This document shows, piece by piece, positions 12,901 to 25,155 of a DNA stretch of 64,000 nucleotides (positions are counted from its first letter, which is position 1; each line of letters opens with the position of its first letter). The notes beneath the pieces are model-generated. The model did not search any database, was not told the DNA's origin, and was given only the letters and a program-made list of their open reading frames with translations. The DNA comes from Paramecium octaurelia. Its lineage: Eukaryota; Ciliophora; Oligohymenophorea; Peniculida; Parameciidae. The position numbers were made by a program, and so were the translations under genes. The stretch spans positions 1 to 64,000 of the forward strand of contig CAJJDP010000077.1 in NCBI GenBank assembly GCA_905182995.1, read 5' to 3'.

Positions 12901-14722
12901 CACTTTCCAATTCAGATTTACTTAATATAGCTGATTACTATAATGGTTAAAAGGTTGATATTTTATTATTAAAGTTATTCTCATCATTTAAATGAGTTTA
13001 ATGTAGTAATGTGGATCGAAATTTTTAAGTCTGTTATTTACCTAATGACTTGGATAGACCTGAAACAGTATTTTTGAACCCATTGCTTCTGTTTTTGGAT
13101 TATTATTCTATAGCAATTTATTCATCAGAATATTCTTCTTATTCTGGAATTCTAAAATTAGGATTTTATTTTAATTATTATTTGAAGTTTTCTTTAAAAA
13201 GTTGCCATCCATTTTAAATCTTTTTCTACCCAAACTTATACATCATATCTTCTATAATTATGGATCTCACTCTGAACTCTCCAGTAGTTAATGTTCCAGT
13301 CTTATCAAAGCATACATATTCAGTCATAACTAAGTCGCCTATTGAAACCGAATTAAGTTATTCGTAATTTATTTGTGGTTGTGTATTTTGGAAGTTAAGT
13401 CCCCCAATACTATTGCCAACTTTGATTCTCATCTCAGATGATTTACTCTGATTAAATTTGATATATTTGTAATGGGCATAACCCATTTCAATGATGTCAA
13501 CACAATTGTAAAAGTATATTGGAGTCGTCTTTAAATATTGAACCATATAAAATATCAGCGTTGTAGAATCAAAGATTGTTTCATTTTAAGATGCTTAGCA
13601 AACTCCGAAAGATGCTATTAGCCAACTTATAAATGTTATTATGATGCTAATTGTTAAAGTTAAAGCGAAGAACATTCTTGACTTTTAAACAAAGAATGAT
13701 TTCTTTTCTGCTTGTCTCAATTTATCATAACAAATGCAATTTTAACCTGCAAATAACACTAGACCTATCAAATACTAGCATGTCTTTAGTTGTTCCTCCC
13801 TGCGAATGATATTGTTTCGATTAAAGTTCTCACCTTTTGGATCCTTTTTTAATTTAATATACCCATAAATGTTTTCATTTTTATCTTTATCAAATTATAT
13901 TTAACCTGTCAAAATTTTTTTATAATCAAATCCCGATGCTTTGTATTTTCCATTTTTGAGCATAGTCAACTATGTAGGTTACCGACCCTCCTCTGTTGTT
14001 TATCCATCTAATTGTTAAGAGGATATTCCAACAATATCGTCAGAAACATCAATAATTAATATATCAGCTGGTGAAATCTCATTTCGTTTTAAATAAATTA
14101 AATCACCTACTTCAAGTTATTCCCAATTGATATTCTCATAAAGCATTAATTTTTCCCTTCTTTTAACTGACTAAACTGAATGAGGTTTTTTCTATATCTC
14201 TTGTTTAGTAATTGTGACTTGAGGTTCTTTTGAATTTTAGAAAATATCGATCTATTATTGATTTTATTACGATTTATTTCCAGAAGCAATTTCTTTCCTC
14301 AATCTTCTATATCTTGTTATACCTCTTTGATTTGTCCTCTTATCGTATTCCATTTTTAAGTAATCAAAGTAGAATGCCTTCACTACTTACAAGACATAAT
14401 GCATTGAAAGTGGCAAGATGTATACAACCAAGTCTTCAGGACTTAATATTCAACGCATTGTTTACTTAATTTAAAGGTAACTAAAATGAAGAATCATAAC
14501 AATATAATATATTAGGACTCCTATTCTCTCAAATTATTTGAAAAATAAAAAGAAAAGCAAGGTCTTAAAATCAAAATAACCCGTATTGATCTTATTGCTT
14601 AATTCATATTGTTTCACTCCCTTAATATTTACGACTTCTCCACAATCGATTTCAATCTAATGTAATTTATAGTATCAATACTTAATAATGAAACCTGGTT
14701 TACTTCCGATTATTTTTGACAT
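6715..14722 (-). CDS. P4-ATPase-like/guanylyl cyclase fusion protein
   Basis: This very large multi-exon gene encodes a protein of roughly 2400-2600 residues that should make cGMP at a membrane. The N-terminal part resembles a P4-type ATPase: a P4-like entry (NKINTGYFDFK), an actuator region with LDGQTTEEGR where flippases have DGET, the phosphorylation motif CFDKTGTLTTGEF near 13300, and a late LLSGDEMNR motif. Two class III cyclase domains follow. One is at about 8650-9350 (FCDICGFDDL, IGDTVNTTSR) and one at about 6750-7400 (LFADIAGFTEYSS, GADVMISNKMES). A clear 23-base intron lies at 7018-7040. This architecture is known from ciliate and apicomplexan guanylyl cyclases. The start is uncertain: ATG 14722 runs into an in-frame TGA after 15 codons, and the apparent 25-base intron there shifts the frame. 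Exons were not all resolved. Confidence 0.85.
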
Positions 14723-14937
14723 TGTCGTACTTTTTTTTCAATTGTTCGTAAATTAATTTTCCAATGGTTTTCATTTATATTTATTATAAAAGTTTGAAAA
14801 AATAAGTTATTTCAAAGCAATTTAAATTTTTTACTTGAAAATACTGTTATTAACTCTAATAGGTGAGCCATTTGATCAAAATTTATCTCAGAACAATTAC
14901 AAGAAAATAACCTTATGATAGTAATTTAATATTAATA

Positions 14938-15771
14938 ATGAAATTTTCATTCTTAAAACATAATCTATAGAGTCTGTTGAATCACTCTGAATAATTGGAT
15001 TCCCCAACTTCAATTATTAAGAAGTTCGGTCCATTCTTAATGTCAAGCTTATTCAATTAGTAATTGGAGGAGAGCAAACAAGTGATAAAACATATGGAGC
15101 AGAACATAGATTAAGCTTAATTTATAAGAAATTTCTCCTATGAGCCTGGTATCAAAAATTGGAGAGTCAATTTGAAAAAATCATTAGAAGGATTAGCATG
15201 TTCTTTAATCGTTGGCAATCCAAATCTTATTAATAAGCATTATGTTGAATGTTTATATGAAAACCAAATACCAATTTATGATGCAATTCCACTAGCCTAC
15301 ACTTTAGTCATACAATAGATAAAGAAATGGCCTTTGGTTGAAGAGAAGGAGGTATTGTCGAGATTAAACTTTTGTTTGCAAAGTTAAAAATAAGAATTTC
15401 AAAAAATAGGTCCCCAAATATTTTAAATGAAGCTGCTTCTGTCAGATTTAGGGATATATTATCCTGAAGTAGCTAATTTTTTAAAAGGTAAAGTGTTTAA
15501 CTCGGATTTGCCATTGGATTATTTTGCCTAAGATTTGAGAGTTCAATATTAAGACTTCTTTTTTGAAGATGGAAATTTAATCGATCTCAAAATTGGAGAT
15601 TAAGTGTATCTATTTCTCTAATCTGAAGATTTCGAGAATCAAATGATGAGGACTTTTCTTCAAAGATATGTTAGGATTAAACGAATATCTGAATTATACC
15701 CTAATCTACATGTGGTTTGGATACATAATGACATGAAGAAAGATTAATTATATAAAGTAATTGGTGTTTGA
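14938..15771 (+). CDS. hypothetical protein, 277 residues
   Basis: A single uninterrupted frame runs from ATG 14938 to TGA 15769-15771. The protein is mostly helical, with hydrophobic and acidic stretches mixed, and shows no signal peptide or obvious membrane segment. I recognise no motif. A later ATG at 15040 is in the same frame, but the first was chosen because the added residues look protein-like. It lies divergently from the cyclase gene, 215 bases away, and about 50 bases before the ankyrin gene. Confidence 0.75.
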
Positions 15772-15822
15772 GTTAATATTTTTCATAAATAGCAGTATAC
15801 ATAAAAATATATTTATAAATTA

Positions 15823-16941
15823 ATGAAGAGAATACAAAATCTAATTGCTAATGGAAAGCAATTCTTAATCGATAGCTATTCAATTCATAAATCTAAATAA
15901 GTATTTTCTCTATCTAAATTAGGCACTTAAAGCATATGAGAAATAATAATACAAGAAAATAATTTCCTAATGTTAGTATTGGAATTCCTATAAGTATATT
16001 CAAATAAATCAACACAAATTCCTGTTTTTCCTTATATCAGAATAGAATAATGATTTAATCAAACAAATATTAGATAGAAATCCAATAAAGGAATAAATCT
16101 TAGGAGATGATGAAAATCCAAATAACTTTTTTCCATTGACATTTTCTGTGTTAAATGATGTCAAAGAAACCAGCGAAGTGCTTATTGAAAATGGAGCTAA
16201 CATCAACTAGGTACATAAGGATGGTAATAATATTACTCATGTTTGTGCTTTCTTTAACAAAATCTAAGCTTTGAATTATTGCATAGAGAAAGGTGTAAAT
16301 TATGAATAGTAAAATGAGAGAGGGGATACTCCGTTGCATTTGGCATCTATGCAAGGACATTGTGAAATAATAGAACGATTGTTGAATTTGAAATGTAATG
16401 TCAATATCGAAAACACAGAGCATCATCAACCTATTCATGAATCAGTCTTGTTTGGTTAATTGGATGCATTCAAAATTCTATTTAAATATTATTAAGGAAT
16501 ATAGAGGAGTTCATAATCGCCACACATCGTTCATTATGCTTCTATGCTCGAAAACATATTTATTTTAAGTGAAATAATCAAAAGCAACAAAGCTTTAGTG
16601 AATCTTAGAGACCCTGTAAGCAATGCAGTTCCACTTCATTTTAGTGTTAATTCAAATTCTTTGGAGTGTACTAGTTTGTTACTTGTAAATATTTTTGATA
16701 TTTTAAGGAAAGTGGGGCGTTGCCTAATGTAAAGGACAAATTTGGAAACACTCCATTGCATTTGGCTGTTGAAAAGAAAAACATTGAGATATGCAAATTA
16801 TTATGTTTGAGAGGAGCTGATATTGATATAGAAAATGAGGATAAATTGACAGCCAAAGATTTAGCTGAGGTTGATGTAGATAGATAAATTTTGGCTTTAT
16901 TTTAATCATAATCCAGATATTCAAATCTTTTCAGATAATGA
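15823..16941 (+). CDS. ankyrin-repeat protein, 357 residues
   Basis: Three exons are joined across introns at 15901-15922 (22 bases) and 16685-16707 (23 bases, ending AAG), giving 358 codons including the TGA at 16939-16941. Ankyrin signatures recur: FPLTFSVLNDVKETSEVLIE, then GDTPLHLASMQGHCEIIERLL, HHQPIHESVLFG and GNTPLHLAVEKKNIEICKLL. The repeats should form a solenoid for protein binding from about residue 95 to 335. The N-terminal 90 residues are unrecognised. No membrane segment or enzyme domain was seen, so the partner is unknown. Confidence 0.85.
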
Positions 16942-17039
16942 TGTTTAGAGATATTGTTTTTTTGTGTTGGTAATTGAATTTCACATAAAATAAATTAAGA
17001 CTCATTTATAAATAAATATTAAATTAATAGAAGAAGAGA

Positions 17040-20000
17040 ATGAAATTAAAAGAAAAATTTTACGATAAACCAGATGCCACAACGGTTTCTTTGCTTCAAT
17101 CTATCAAAATGAATCCGTATTTCTAGAAGCTAATTTCATTTTCATTAAATTGCCTTTTCTCATAAATGTATTTACCCAACAACAAACATCGAGATAATTC
17201 CATCTACATTTTCAAAGGTAATGGAATAATGATCTTAAAGAGGGATATTCTATTCTAATTCAGTGTATTGATAATCATAGGCAAAGTGATCAAGTCATTC
17301 AGAATGTGTGTGGTTGTTTGAACAGAATGATTGGTTTGCATAAATTTAGAGATGAATTCATCGCCAGGAATGTTATTGATAGCAATCTCAGCCATGTCAT
17401 CTCATCAATAACTAATAGATAACTATCATAGGAAGCCATTAAAGTAAATTGTCTCCTATTGTATAGTCAACACTAGACCTTTATTAAAATCTCACCTTTA
17501 CTTAGCTCCAAACGGATTCGCTTGCAAAATCCAATATTTTGGTGGGATTCGTGTAAATTTTAATAGTTTCCAAACCTTTGATTTTAGAAATGAAAAGGAT
17601 ATTCGATTTGGAATATAAAATGCTAAGTAGATTTTTAGATCTATGAAATTAGTATAGGAATGTACAATTGAAAATATCAATATTCACGAACTCATTACTA
17701 TCTATATATAATTGATGTAAGAGTACATCGATAATATATTTGTTATAAAAGAAACTTTAAGAATATTATTGCTTTTAGTAAATAATCAGAATGCTCTAAA
17801 AGTCATAAAATAGAAGCAATCAATTCCTTTAAAAATAATGAGTGAGATTTTAATCTAGCATAATGATGTAAGTGTATAATTTGTATACAGATCGATGTAA
17901 ATGACAAAGGGGCTCAGATTCTCTAAAGCATCATAAACATAGAATAAGTCTAATAAAGTATCCAATCAATTAAATCACTTGATTAATAAGCTGAGTTTTC
18001 AATGAGTCTTGTCGCATGCTTGATACCAGCTATTCATAATTAAATCAATTTAGACGAACTAATTAATATATTATTTGACTTAGTTAAAGGATATAAGAAA
18101 ATAGTCAAAAGAAAGCCAATACTAAGAGATGCTCTTAACTGTTTGAGCAGACTCTATGATCAAGATCAAGATTATGTAAATATTTCAAATTGATTTTTAG
18201 GCTATTAAATTGAAATAATTTTTGGCTCTTATGATGGAATTATATGAAAACGAAGATGCTGAGGTAGTGGCTGCATCATTTGATCTTAGTAGAAAACTTG
18301 GAACTAATCTTACCATAGAGGAACTCAATAAGATAATTGAAAAGGTTATTGCATAATTAGCATAATTAAAAGGAGTCAAAGATGGACTTAGATTATTATT
18401 GACTTATGCAAGCAAGAATGACAAGACTTTTAAAGCGATTGCGAAAGGAAAGGAAGCTTTTTTTAAAATTATTGAAAATGTGAATAATCAAACTTCTTAA
18501 GAGTACAATTCAAAATTATTATTATTAATTCATCAAGAGATAAAAGATTATATAATAAAGAAACTTTCTGTCATAGTTCAATTTATATAAAAACACTATC
18601 TTTGGAAAAGATCATTGCTGTATTACATTTAGATTTTAAATAAATATCCAGAATAGGTAGCCTAACTCAAATCAAATTTGATGATTTCTATTCTATCATG
18701 CAAAAAGAACAAAGGTAATTATCCTTAAGTTAAATTTAGATTACATTAGTATTGTCAGTACTTTAAAACAGGTGAAAACTGATTCTGAACCTGAGGAAGA
18801 TGATCCAGAAGAAGTAGCAATAGAATTTCAGTAAAATGAAGAATTAGAACAATAATTTATTATTTTAGTGAGAAATTTAACCAAATAAGATGATGTAAAA
18901 GCATTGCAGAAAGAAATAATAGGAAACAAATATAATGATGAGCTATCCTAAGTAATGCTTGAGATCCAATTGCTCAAACTCTCTTATTATGTGTAAATTG
19001 AAGGAACCTTTTACTTGTAAAATGATTATTTCGCTGAATTAATGAATTACTTATTGAAATTTCTAAAATCTTATAAAGCTGAGATGATCGATATTGTTTA
19101 ATGCATATTTCTATTGTTATAGACTATGTCAACTTTGTATTGGAATGATAAAACTGGTACTTTATACACTCAAAAGAAAACATCTTAGTTATGTTTTGAC
19201 TTTTTGTTTTAATCACTTGAAAATGAAGAACTTATGGACTCTAGTTTGGACACCATTTTATTTATGGGTTAAGGTTGTAAGAATACAAATAGAAAGCAAC
19301 ACTACTTATTGGACATTCAAGATAATCAATATGTTATTTAATTAATAAGTTAATTGTAAATCTTAATGAAAAAATATGTCCAAAAAGAGAGAATTTAGTT
19401 GAAAATCCTAGATGTTATTAAGATATATCTACTTTTTGAACTGTTTAAATAAAATGTAAGAGATCTCCCAAAAATTCTATGTAGAAAATTACCAGAAGAC
19501 ACAACAACTAAAGAAATGGGATTGGAAACTATTTAAATATTGTCTGACATTAATTACACTGATAATGCACTAAAATATGTTACGCTATTTTAATTGCAGC
19601 ATTAATATGATATTGAAGTCATCAATTAAGTCATCCCTTATATTGATACGGTGTAAAAATATGAGGGGGATTCCTTTTTAACAGAGGAGATAAAGAAATA
19701 AATAAAATAGATGATTCAGTATTTCGAAGAAATGGAGGATCCAGAAGTAGGAGCTGAGTACATGGACAAGCTGAGTGTTTATTCTACAATTCCATAAGCC
19801 TTGGAATATGAATTTGATTGCAATATCCTTGATTCCTTAGTAAACGTTCTAAAATATTGCGAATTAGAGAAGAGTAAAATATATTATAGATATTTAGATA
19901 ATGATAGGCTTTTATGTTCTTCAATTAATATATTAACTTAAATGTTGATAAATAATTATATTGAGCCAATAGAATTGGAAAAGTGCTTCTAATTCTTATA

Positions 20001-23000
20001 ACAAAAAAGACATAGTGAAAATCCTGTAAATTTATTAACATTCTATCTTTCCAAAGGGGAGGCAGTAATTACGTCAGATTACCTTTAATTTATATTGTAA
20101 GACTATTACTTAATATTAGGGATCTGATGGAAGAATACTAGAATAACAAATTTGTTATAGCAAATTTGTATGATATATTGTACAGGTCTTGTTTGAAGTC
20201 GAAAGATATTAGTAAAATTCTGGGAGATAAAAGATTTATTTAGAAATTAATATTATAAACTTAAGAATTAGTAATTGAATAAAGCAATGAAGAATAGGCG
20301 AAAAAGAACTTAGCATGGTTAGAAAATTTATCTTAATCTGAACCTGTGGCTCTTAGAATCTAAAGAGAAAAAGGTAGAGAATTATGTTAGTTAATAATTA
20401 AATAAAATAGTGGCCATACTATGTTTGCCTTTAAAATATTGGCCAATTTAGCTAAATTCTGTTAGTCTATTCCTTTAAGCTATTTTCTGGAATTTTTAAA
20501 ATAAAATTAATTTCCTTTAGAAATATTAACTTCTCTCGATATTCTATTTGAAAATGAGGAGATGAAACAAGAGTTTCTAAAATAAAATGGTTAATAGCTC
20601 TTACATTAGTGGTAAAATGATTATCCTGATTAATGTGATAAACTGCATCAACACTTCAAACCTAAATAACCTGTGATACCAAGATAATCCCTGCTAAAAT
20701 AGAGACAATCATTATTGTAATAAAAATAGTTATTATTGTAATTGAAATAAGAAAAAGAGGAGTAGGAGAAATAAGAGAAATAATAGAAATTAGAGTAAAG
20801 TCAAGATAAAGAGAATATTAATGAGAGTTAGTAGGTCATTCAATAGATCCAATAGCCTGAATAGAATTAATAATTAATTAAGGATTGTTTAGAATTAGCA
20901 GTTAAAAATCCATAGTAGATAATAGATGAAGGAATGTTGGAAAGATTATTTTAAATTGAGGATTCTTGGGAGGTTTTTAGAAGACTGACTAAACATCAAG
21001 ATATAGCTGAATAGGTTTTATAGCCAAATTCAAAACTATATTAAAATACTCTTGATGAATTGAAAAATTAAGATTCTAAATTTGCTGAGTAAGTGTTAGA
21101 AACAGCTGGATAAATATCATAAGTCCCTGAAACACTTAGTGAATTTGCTTAAACTGAAGGACCAATTTCAATGGTGAACTTGATATAACATTAAGCTGAA
21201 AATCCAAAAGTAGTTGAAGCTGGTTTAGAAGCTTTAAAAAAATTATGCCAAGATGAAATGATTTTAAGTACAATAGGAGATTCAAATGGAATAGATTTGC
21301 AGAAAGATCTACTCAGTAAATATTAGAATAATATTGAAATTATTAAAAAGTGTGATGAAATGATCTAATAATTATCAGTATCAGAGTCTTATTAGGATAA
21401 AATTGCTGAATTAGGAATCATTCAATAATTGATTGAATAAATAACATAACATCCCAATACTCTTGAGGTTGTGTAACCAGCTATTGAAGCATTAGCAAAA
21501 ATTGTCTATAGAAACGCTGATAATGGAACTGTTGTGATGGAGAGTAAAATTTTGGATGAAATTCAGCAATCTTAAATTTTAGATGATTTGGAAGAACCGT
21601 TGTTGACTTTGATCAATAATATGTGCTATAAGAATGAGGAGATTAAAAAATAGATGAAAATAGAATATCTTATCCAAATTTTGAGAAAGAACATTTAATA
21701 TTTTAAATAAAAATCTTTCGAACAATGTGTCAATACATTATTTCATTTGGCTTCATATACATAAAATATCTAAAAGATGATTGAGTAGAAATTATTGGAA
21801 ATTATCAATGAATTCATCAAAAAGCATCAAAAGGAAATTGATTCCATATTACTATTACTGAATTTAGAATTGAAAATAGCTGCTTAAATAAATGTTCCAA
21901 TTGATATCCAAACTGTGGAATGTACATTGATGTAATTATTATGTATAATTTAGATGTTTGTAAGTAGAAAAACTTGAATAATAAGCCCTTCGTCTAATCA
22001 GATAGATCTTAGCCAACTGCTATCAGTTTATTGATAAATTGAATGGATTCACTTAGATTGCCAATATTTTGAAGAAAGCAGAATTAAGTTCTTGTGTTCT
22101 TACTCTTGATGTTATGCTTAAGATGGCAGCCATTAATAAGGAATCAATCTCTAAGTTTGAGTAATTAAACGTAGGGCTAGACTTTTCAGAAATATTGAGA
22201 GTAAATAAAAACGATAAGAAATTATATGATTAAATTTTAGACTACAGTTTAAAATTGTTTAACAAAACTAACGAATTAGCAAATTAATTGATGATATTTA
22301 TTTAGTAAAATGAAGTTACTGAATTACAAATTGATAAAACCTTGTTAATTGTGGAATAGGTGGATGACAATGAAAACTTTATACCTACATTGATTGAATT
22401 AATATAAAAGAATAATCACAAACATACGAAAACAATTAGTGTAAGAGCTTAGCAATATATATTAGATCATACTATCTAGAGAATCAAAAGTCTTCCCTAA
22501 TTAAATATTTGTCAATAAAGGAGTTGATGCTTGTGTAGCAGAGGTCTTAGTTACAAAAGAAAAAGAGGTTCTAATGAATGTAAATCTTATGCTTTTCTTT
22601 AGCTTGCCACAATTATACTTGATGTTGCAAAATCGTTGGAAGAATACAGATAAAATATTGCTGAATAATTTCTAAATTAATTGGAAAAACTTAATGAGCC
22701 AGTCTTAAATGAATTAATTAAATTTTTATAAGGGCCCAAAAAGCAATTATCCAAATTAACTGATGAAATCAAAAACTTTTTATAAAAAGGAGAGATTCTA
22801 AAAATGTACAAGGAAGATGGTAGTCGAGGCTATTATAGGTTCTTTTGCGATGAAACTCTATAGCAAATAAGATGTAGATAAGAAAGTACAAAATTGGTTA
22901 AACAAAAATGGATCTTGAAATTAAATTAAATTCAAGAAATTAAAGGAAATTACGACAAAAAATCATTATCATCAAGTGCATTTGAAAATCAAAATTGGTT

Positions 23001-23214
23001 GGTTAAATAAATTCATAAAATGAAGCACAAGGGTATATAATTTAGTTATAATAATTTAGTAATTGAGTCTGATAGATGTTTCACATTATTTGCATAAAAG
23101 AATGTGAAACCAAAAACATTAAATGCTCTATGCAAATCAGAAAGCTAAAAATAAAAATGGGTTGAATACATTAAAATTTTGATTGATGAATAACCGCTTT
23201 TAATGTAATAATGA
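17040..23214 (+). CDS. giant armadillo/HEAT-type repeat protein with C-terminal PH-like domain
   Basis: Eleven exons give 1972 residues. Introns are at 17218-17240, 17444-17466, 17553-17587, 17868-17890, 18176-18200, 18715-18739, 20097-20119, 21943-21967, 22490-22520 and 22580-22602. Helical repeats of armadillo type fill most of the protein (for example near residues 60-120: GYSILIQCIDNHRQSDQVIQ, NVCGCLN). A glutamine- and glutamate-rich coiled region lies at about 20690-20900. The last 150 residues look like a PH domain (GYYRFFCDETLQQ near its start, KQKWVEYIKIL at its end). The role is probably a scaffold that binds membranes or cytoskeleton. The intron at 22490 would start GTC rather than GTA, so a one-base error there is also possible. 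I do not know an orthologue by name. Confidence 0.8.
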
Positions 23215-23793
23215 TTATGGAAACATGTGTTAAGTAATTAATAATAGTGTACATCTTATAATTAGTAAAAATAAAATTCATAATTGTATAAAATAAAATC
23301 GAATCTTTTTTCAAATATGATACTTGAGAAATTAATAGCGTAATTTTTCTAATCTCCACATCTCTCTCAATCAAATTTTACTTTTTCATGACCAATTTAA
23401 TTGATTAAAAATTGTTATTGGATCTGTATAAAGTTATCATATACATTTGAAGTGAACACAACTAAGGTAATCATGAATCGACATTTCAATATCATTTTCT
23501 TAAGAAGAATAATAGCAATGTATAAAATACTATAATCTATTCAATAATCATCGCTGATATCTATCAAAACTTTGTGCTTCCCTAAGAAAGTGAAATAGGT
23601 TCTATATTTCATCAATTTCAACATTTTTTATGAAATCCAAACTTATTGATTTAAGTGAGAAAAAATAAAAAATTCAACGATAAAAAATAATTAAGGAAGT
23701 GTATAAATTAAAACTTTTTATTATTGATTGAAAATAGGATCAGAATCAATCCAAGAATTCAATTTTATTTAATTAAATATTCAATATTTTTAT
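23215..23793. other. gap with a doubtful minus-strand frame
   Basis: The stretch between the armadillo gene and the RBR gene is AT-rich. On the minus strand about 23378-23638 reads as a possible short coding piece starting MLKLMKYRTYFTFL, but an in-frame TGA interrupts it and no family is recognised. Nothing else was seen. Confidence 0.3.
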
Positions 23794-25086
23794 ATGTTTA
23801 ATTGTATCATATGTACATAAACAACGAATTTTAAAACAAAATGTCGTTGTCACTTTTGTTTGCTTTGCTTACTCAATTGGTTTGAGGAGAAAAATAAATC
23901 TAAACAAATAGATATAATTAACTGCCCTAACCAAGATTGTAGTGATACTTATAATAGAAACGAAATCTTGAGTTATTGTCATAATCAACCATACGAGAGG
24001 ATTTTTCAAGAAATCTTATTCAAATAATATCTAAAGAATGATGATATTCGTCCATGCCCAAGTGGATAGTGCAAATCTTATGGGTTCATAGAATTAGATA
24101 AAGTATGCGATGAAGAACTTGAGTGTTTAGAATGCGGATTCAAATGGAGGGACTTTAATAAAGCACCATTCACTTTTAAGCAAGAATACATAATAAAAAA
24201 TATTTTTGGTATCCTTAGGCAATTTGGGTATTGCCTAGTAACAGCTAATTAGTGCCCTATTTGTGGAATTTTGATATAGCGTACTGGAGGTTGTAGACAT
24301 ATGACATGTAAGGCTTGTTCTAATCAATTTTGCTGGAACTGTAAGTAGGAATGGAAAAAGCACTAAGAATCCTAGTGCTCATGTTAATACTTAATTACCT
24401 CAGGATTATATCTTACCCTTATAATAAATATTTTCTATCAACTTGGGATATTAAATTATTTGCTCTACGTTTTCAATCTCTTGTTTTGGATGTTTGAAAT
24501 TTTGATTATACAAGTCATAATAATTGGAACTGTAGCAGGAATAATTTTCTTCTTTAAATCAATATTTGACCTGAAAAGTAGAAAAAGACCTATAAGAAGT
24601 GTTCTTAAAGAGTTGGGAGGATCAACTATATTATTGATGATTGAGTATTTGGTCATATGGTTTTCAACTGTATTTTTTTAAATAACACTACACAAAGCCT
24701 TCATAGGTTTTTTATTAGAATTCTTAGTTTGTATTTACATGATCGGTTTCAATGCAAAAGTAAAATTAGGTTATAAATGTATTTTTTCAATCATAATGGG
24801 CTTATGTTTGGTTGGTGTTTTTGGATTAAATGGACTGGCAATATTAATTTGGTTACTTCAATATATAATTCCAGTCGAATATATTCATACTTAAATTAAT
24901 TTTAATGCAATTGCTCTTGGTGTGCTGATATTATTAAACATTTCCAATTTGCTAGAATTATTGTGTTCCAAGTTGGCATATTTATTATTGGGATCAACAA
25001 TACTTAATTACAAAAAGGGTAACAAAGACAATTACTTTGCATTATTAAGCATTTTAGCAATTTCTTATGTGTATGATATATTGTGA
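23794..25086 (+). CDS. membrane-anchored RBR-type E3 ubiquitin ligase, 430 residues
   Basis: One frame runs from ATG 23794 to TGA 25084-25086. RING1 lies at about residues 4-55 (CIIC, then CRCHFCLLC, then CPNQDC). An IBR-like zinc region follows (CPSGQC, CLECGF), then RING2 with CPICGILI, GGCRHMTC and FCWNC. The Cys in GGCRHMTC is at the place of the catalytic cysteine that accepts ubiquitin in RBR ligases. About six hydrophobic segments fill the C-terminal half, so the enzyme should sit in a membrane with its RBR in the cytosol. The gene starts 24 bases before duplication B, so this left copy is the complete one. The p97 cofactor gene follows on the same strand. Confidence 0.88.
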
Positions 25087-25154
25087 TAATTATTTGATTA
25101 ATGTTCTTCATTAGTATTACTTAATATTATAAATTAAATGTAATAAAAATCTTC
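23818..25154. repeat. direct duplication B, left copy (1337 bases)
   Basis: The block recurs at 25156-26492 with an offset of 1338 and appears identical wherever compared. A single n at 25155 separates the copies. The left copy holds nearly all of the RBR gene. As with duplication A, the design suggests unmerged overlapping contig ends. Confidence 0.9.
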
Positions 25155-25155
25155 N

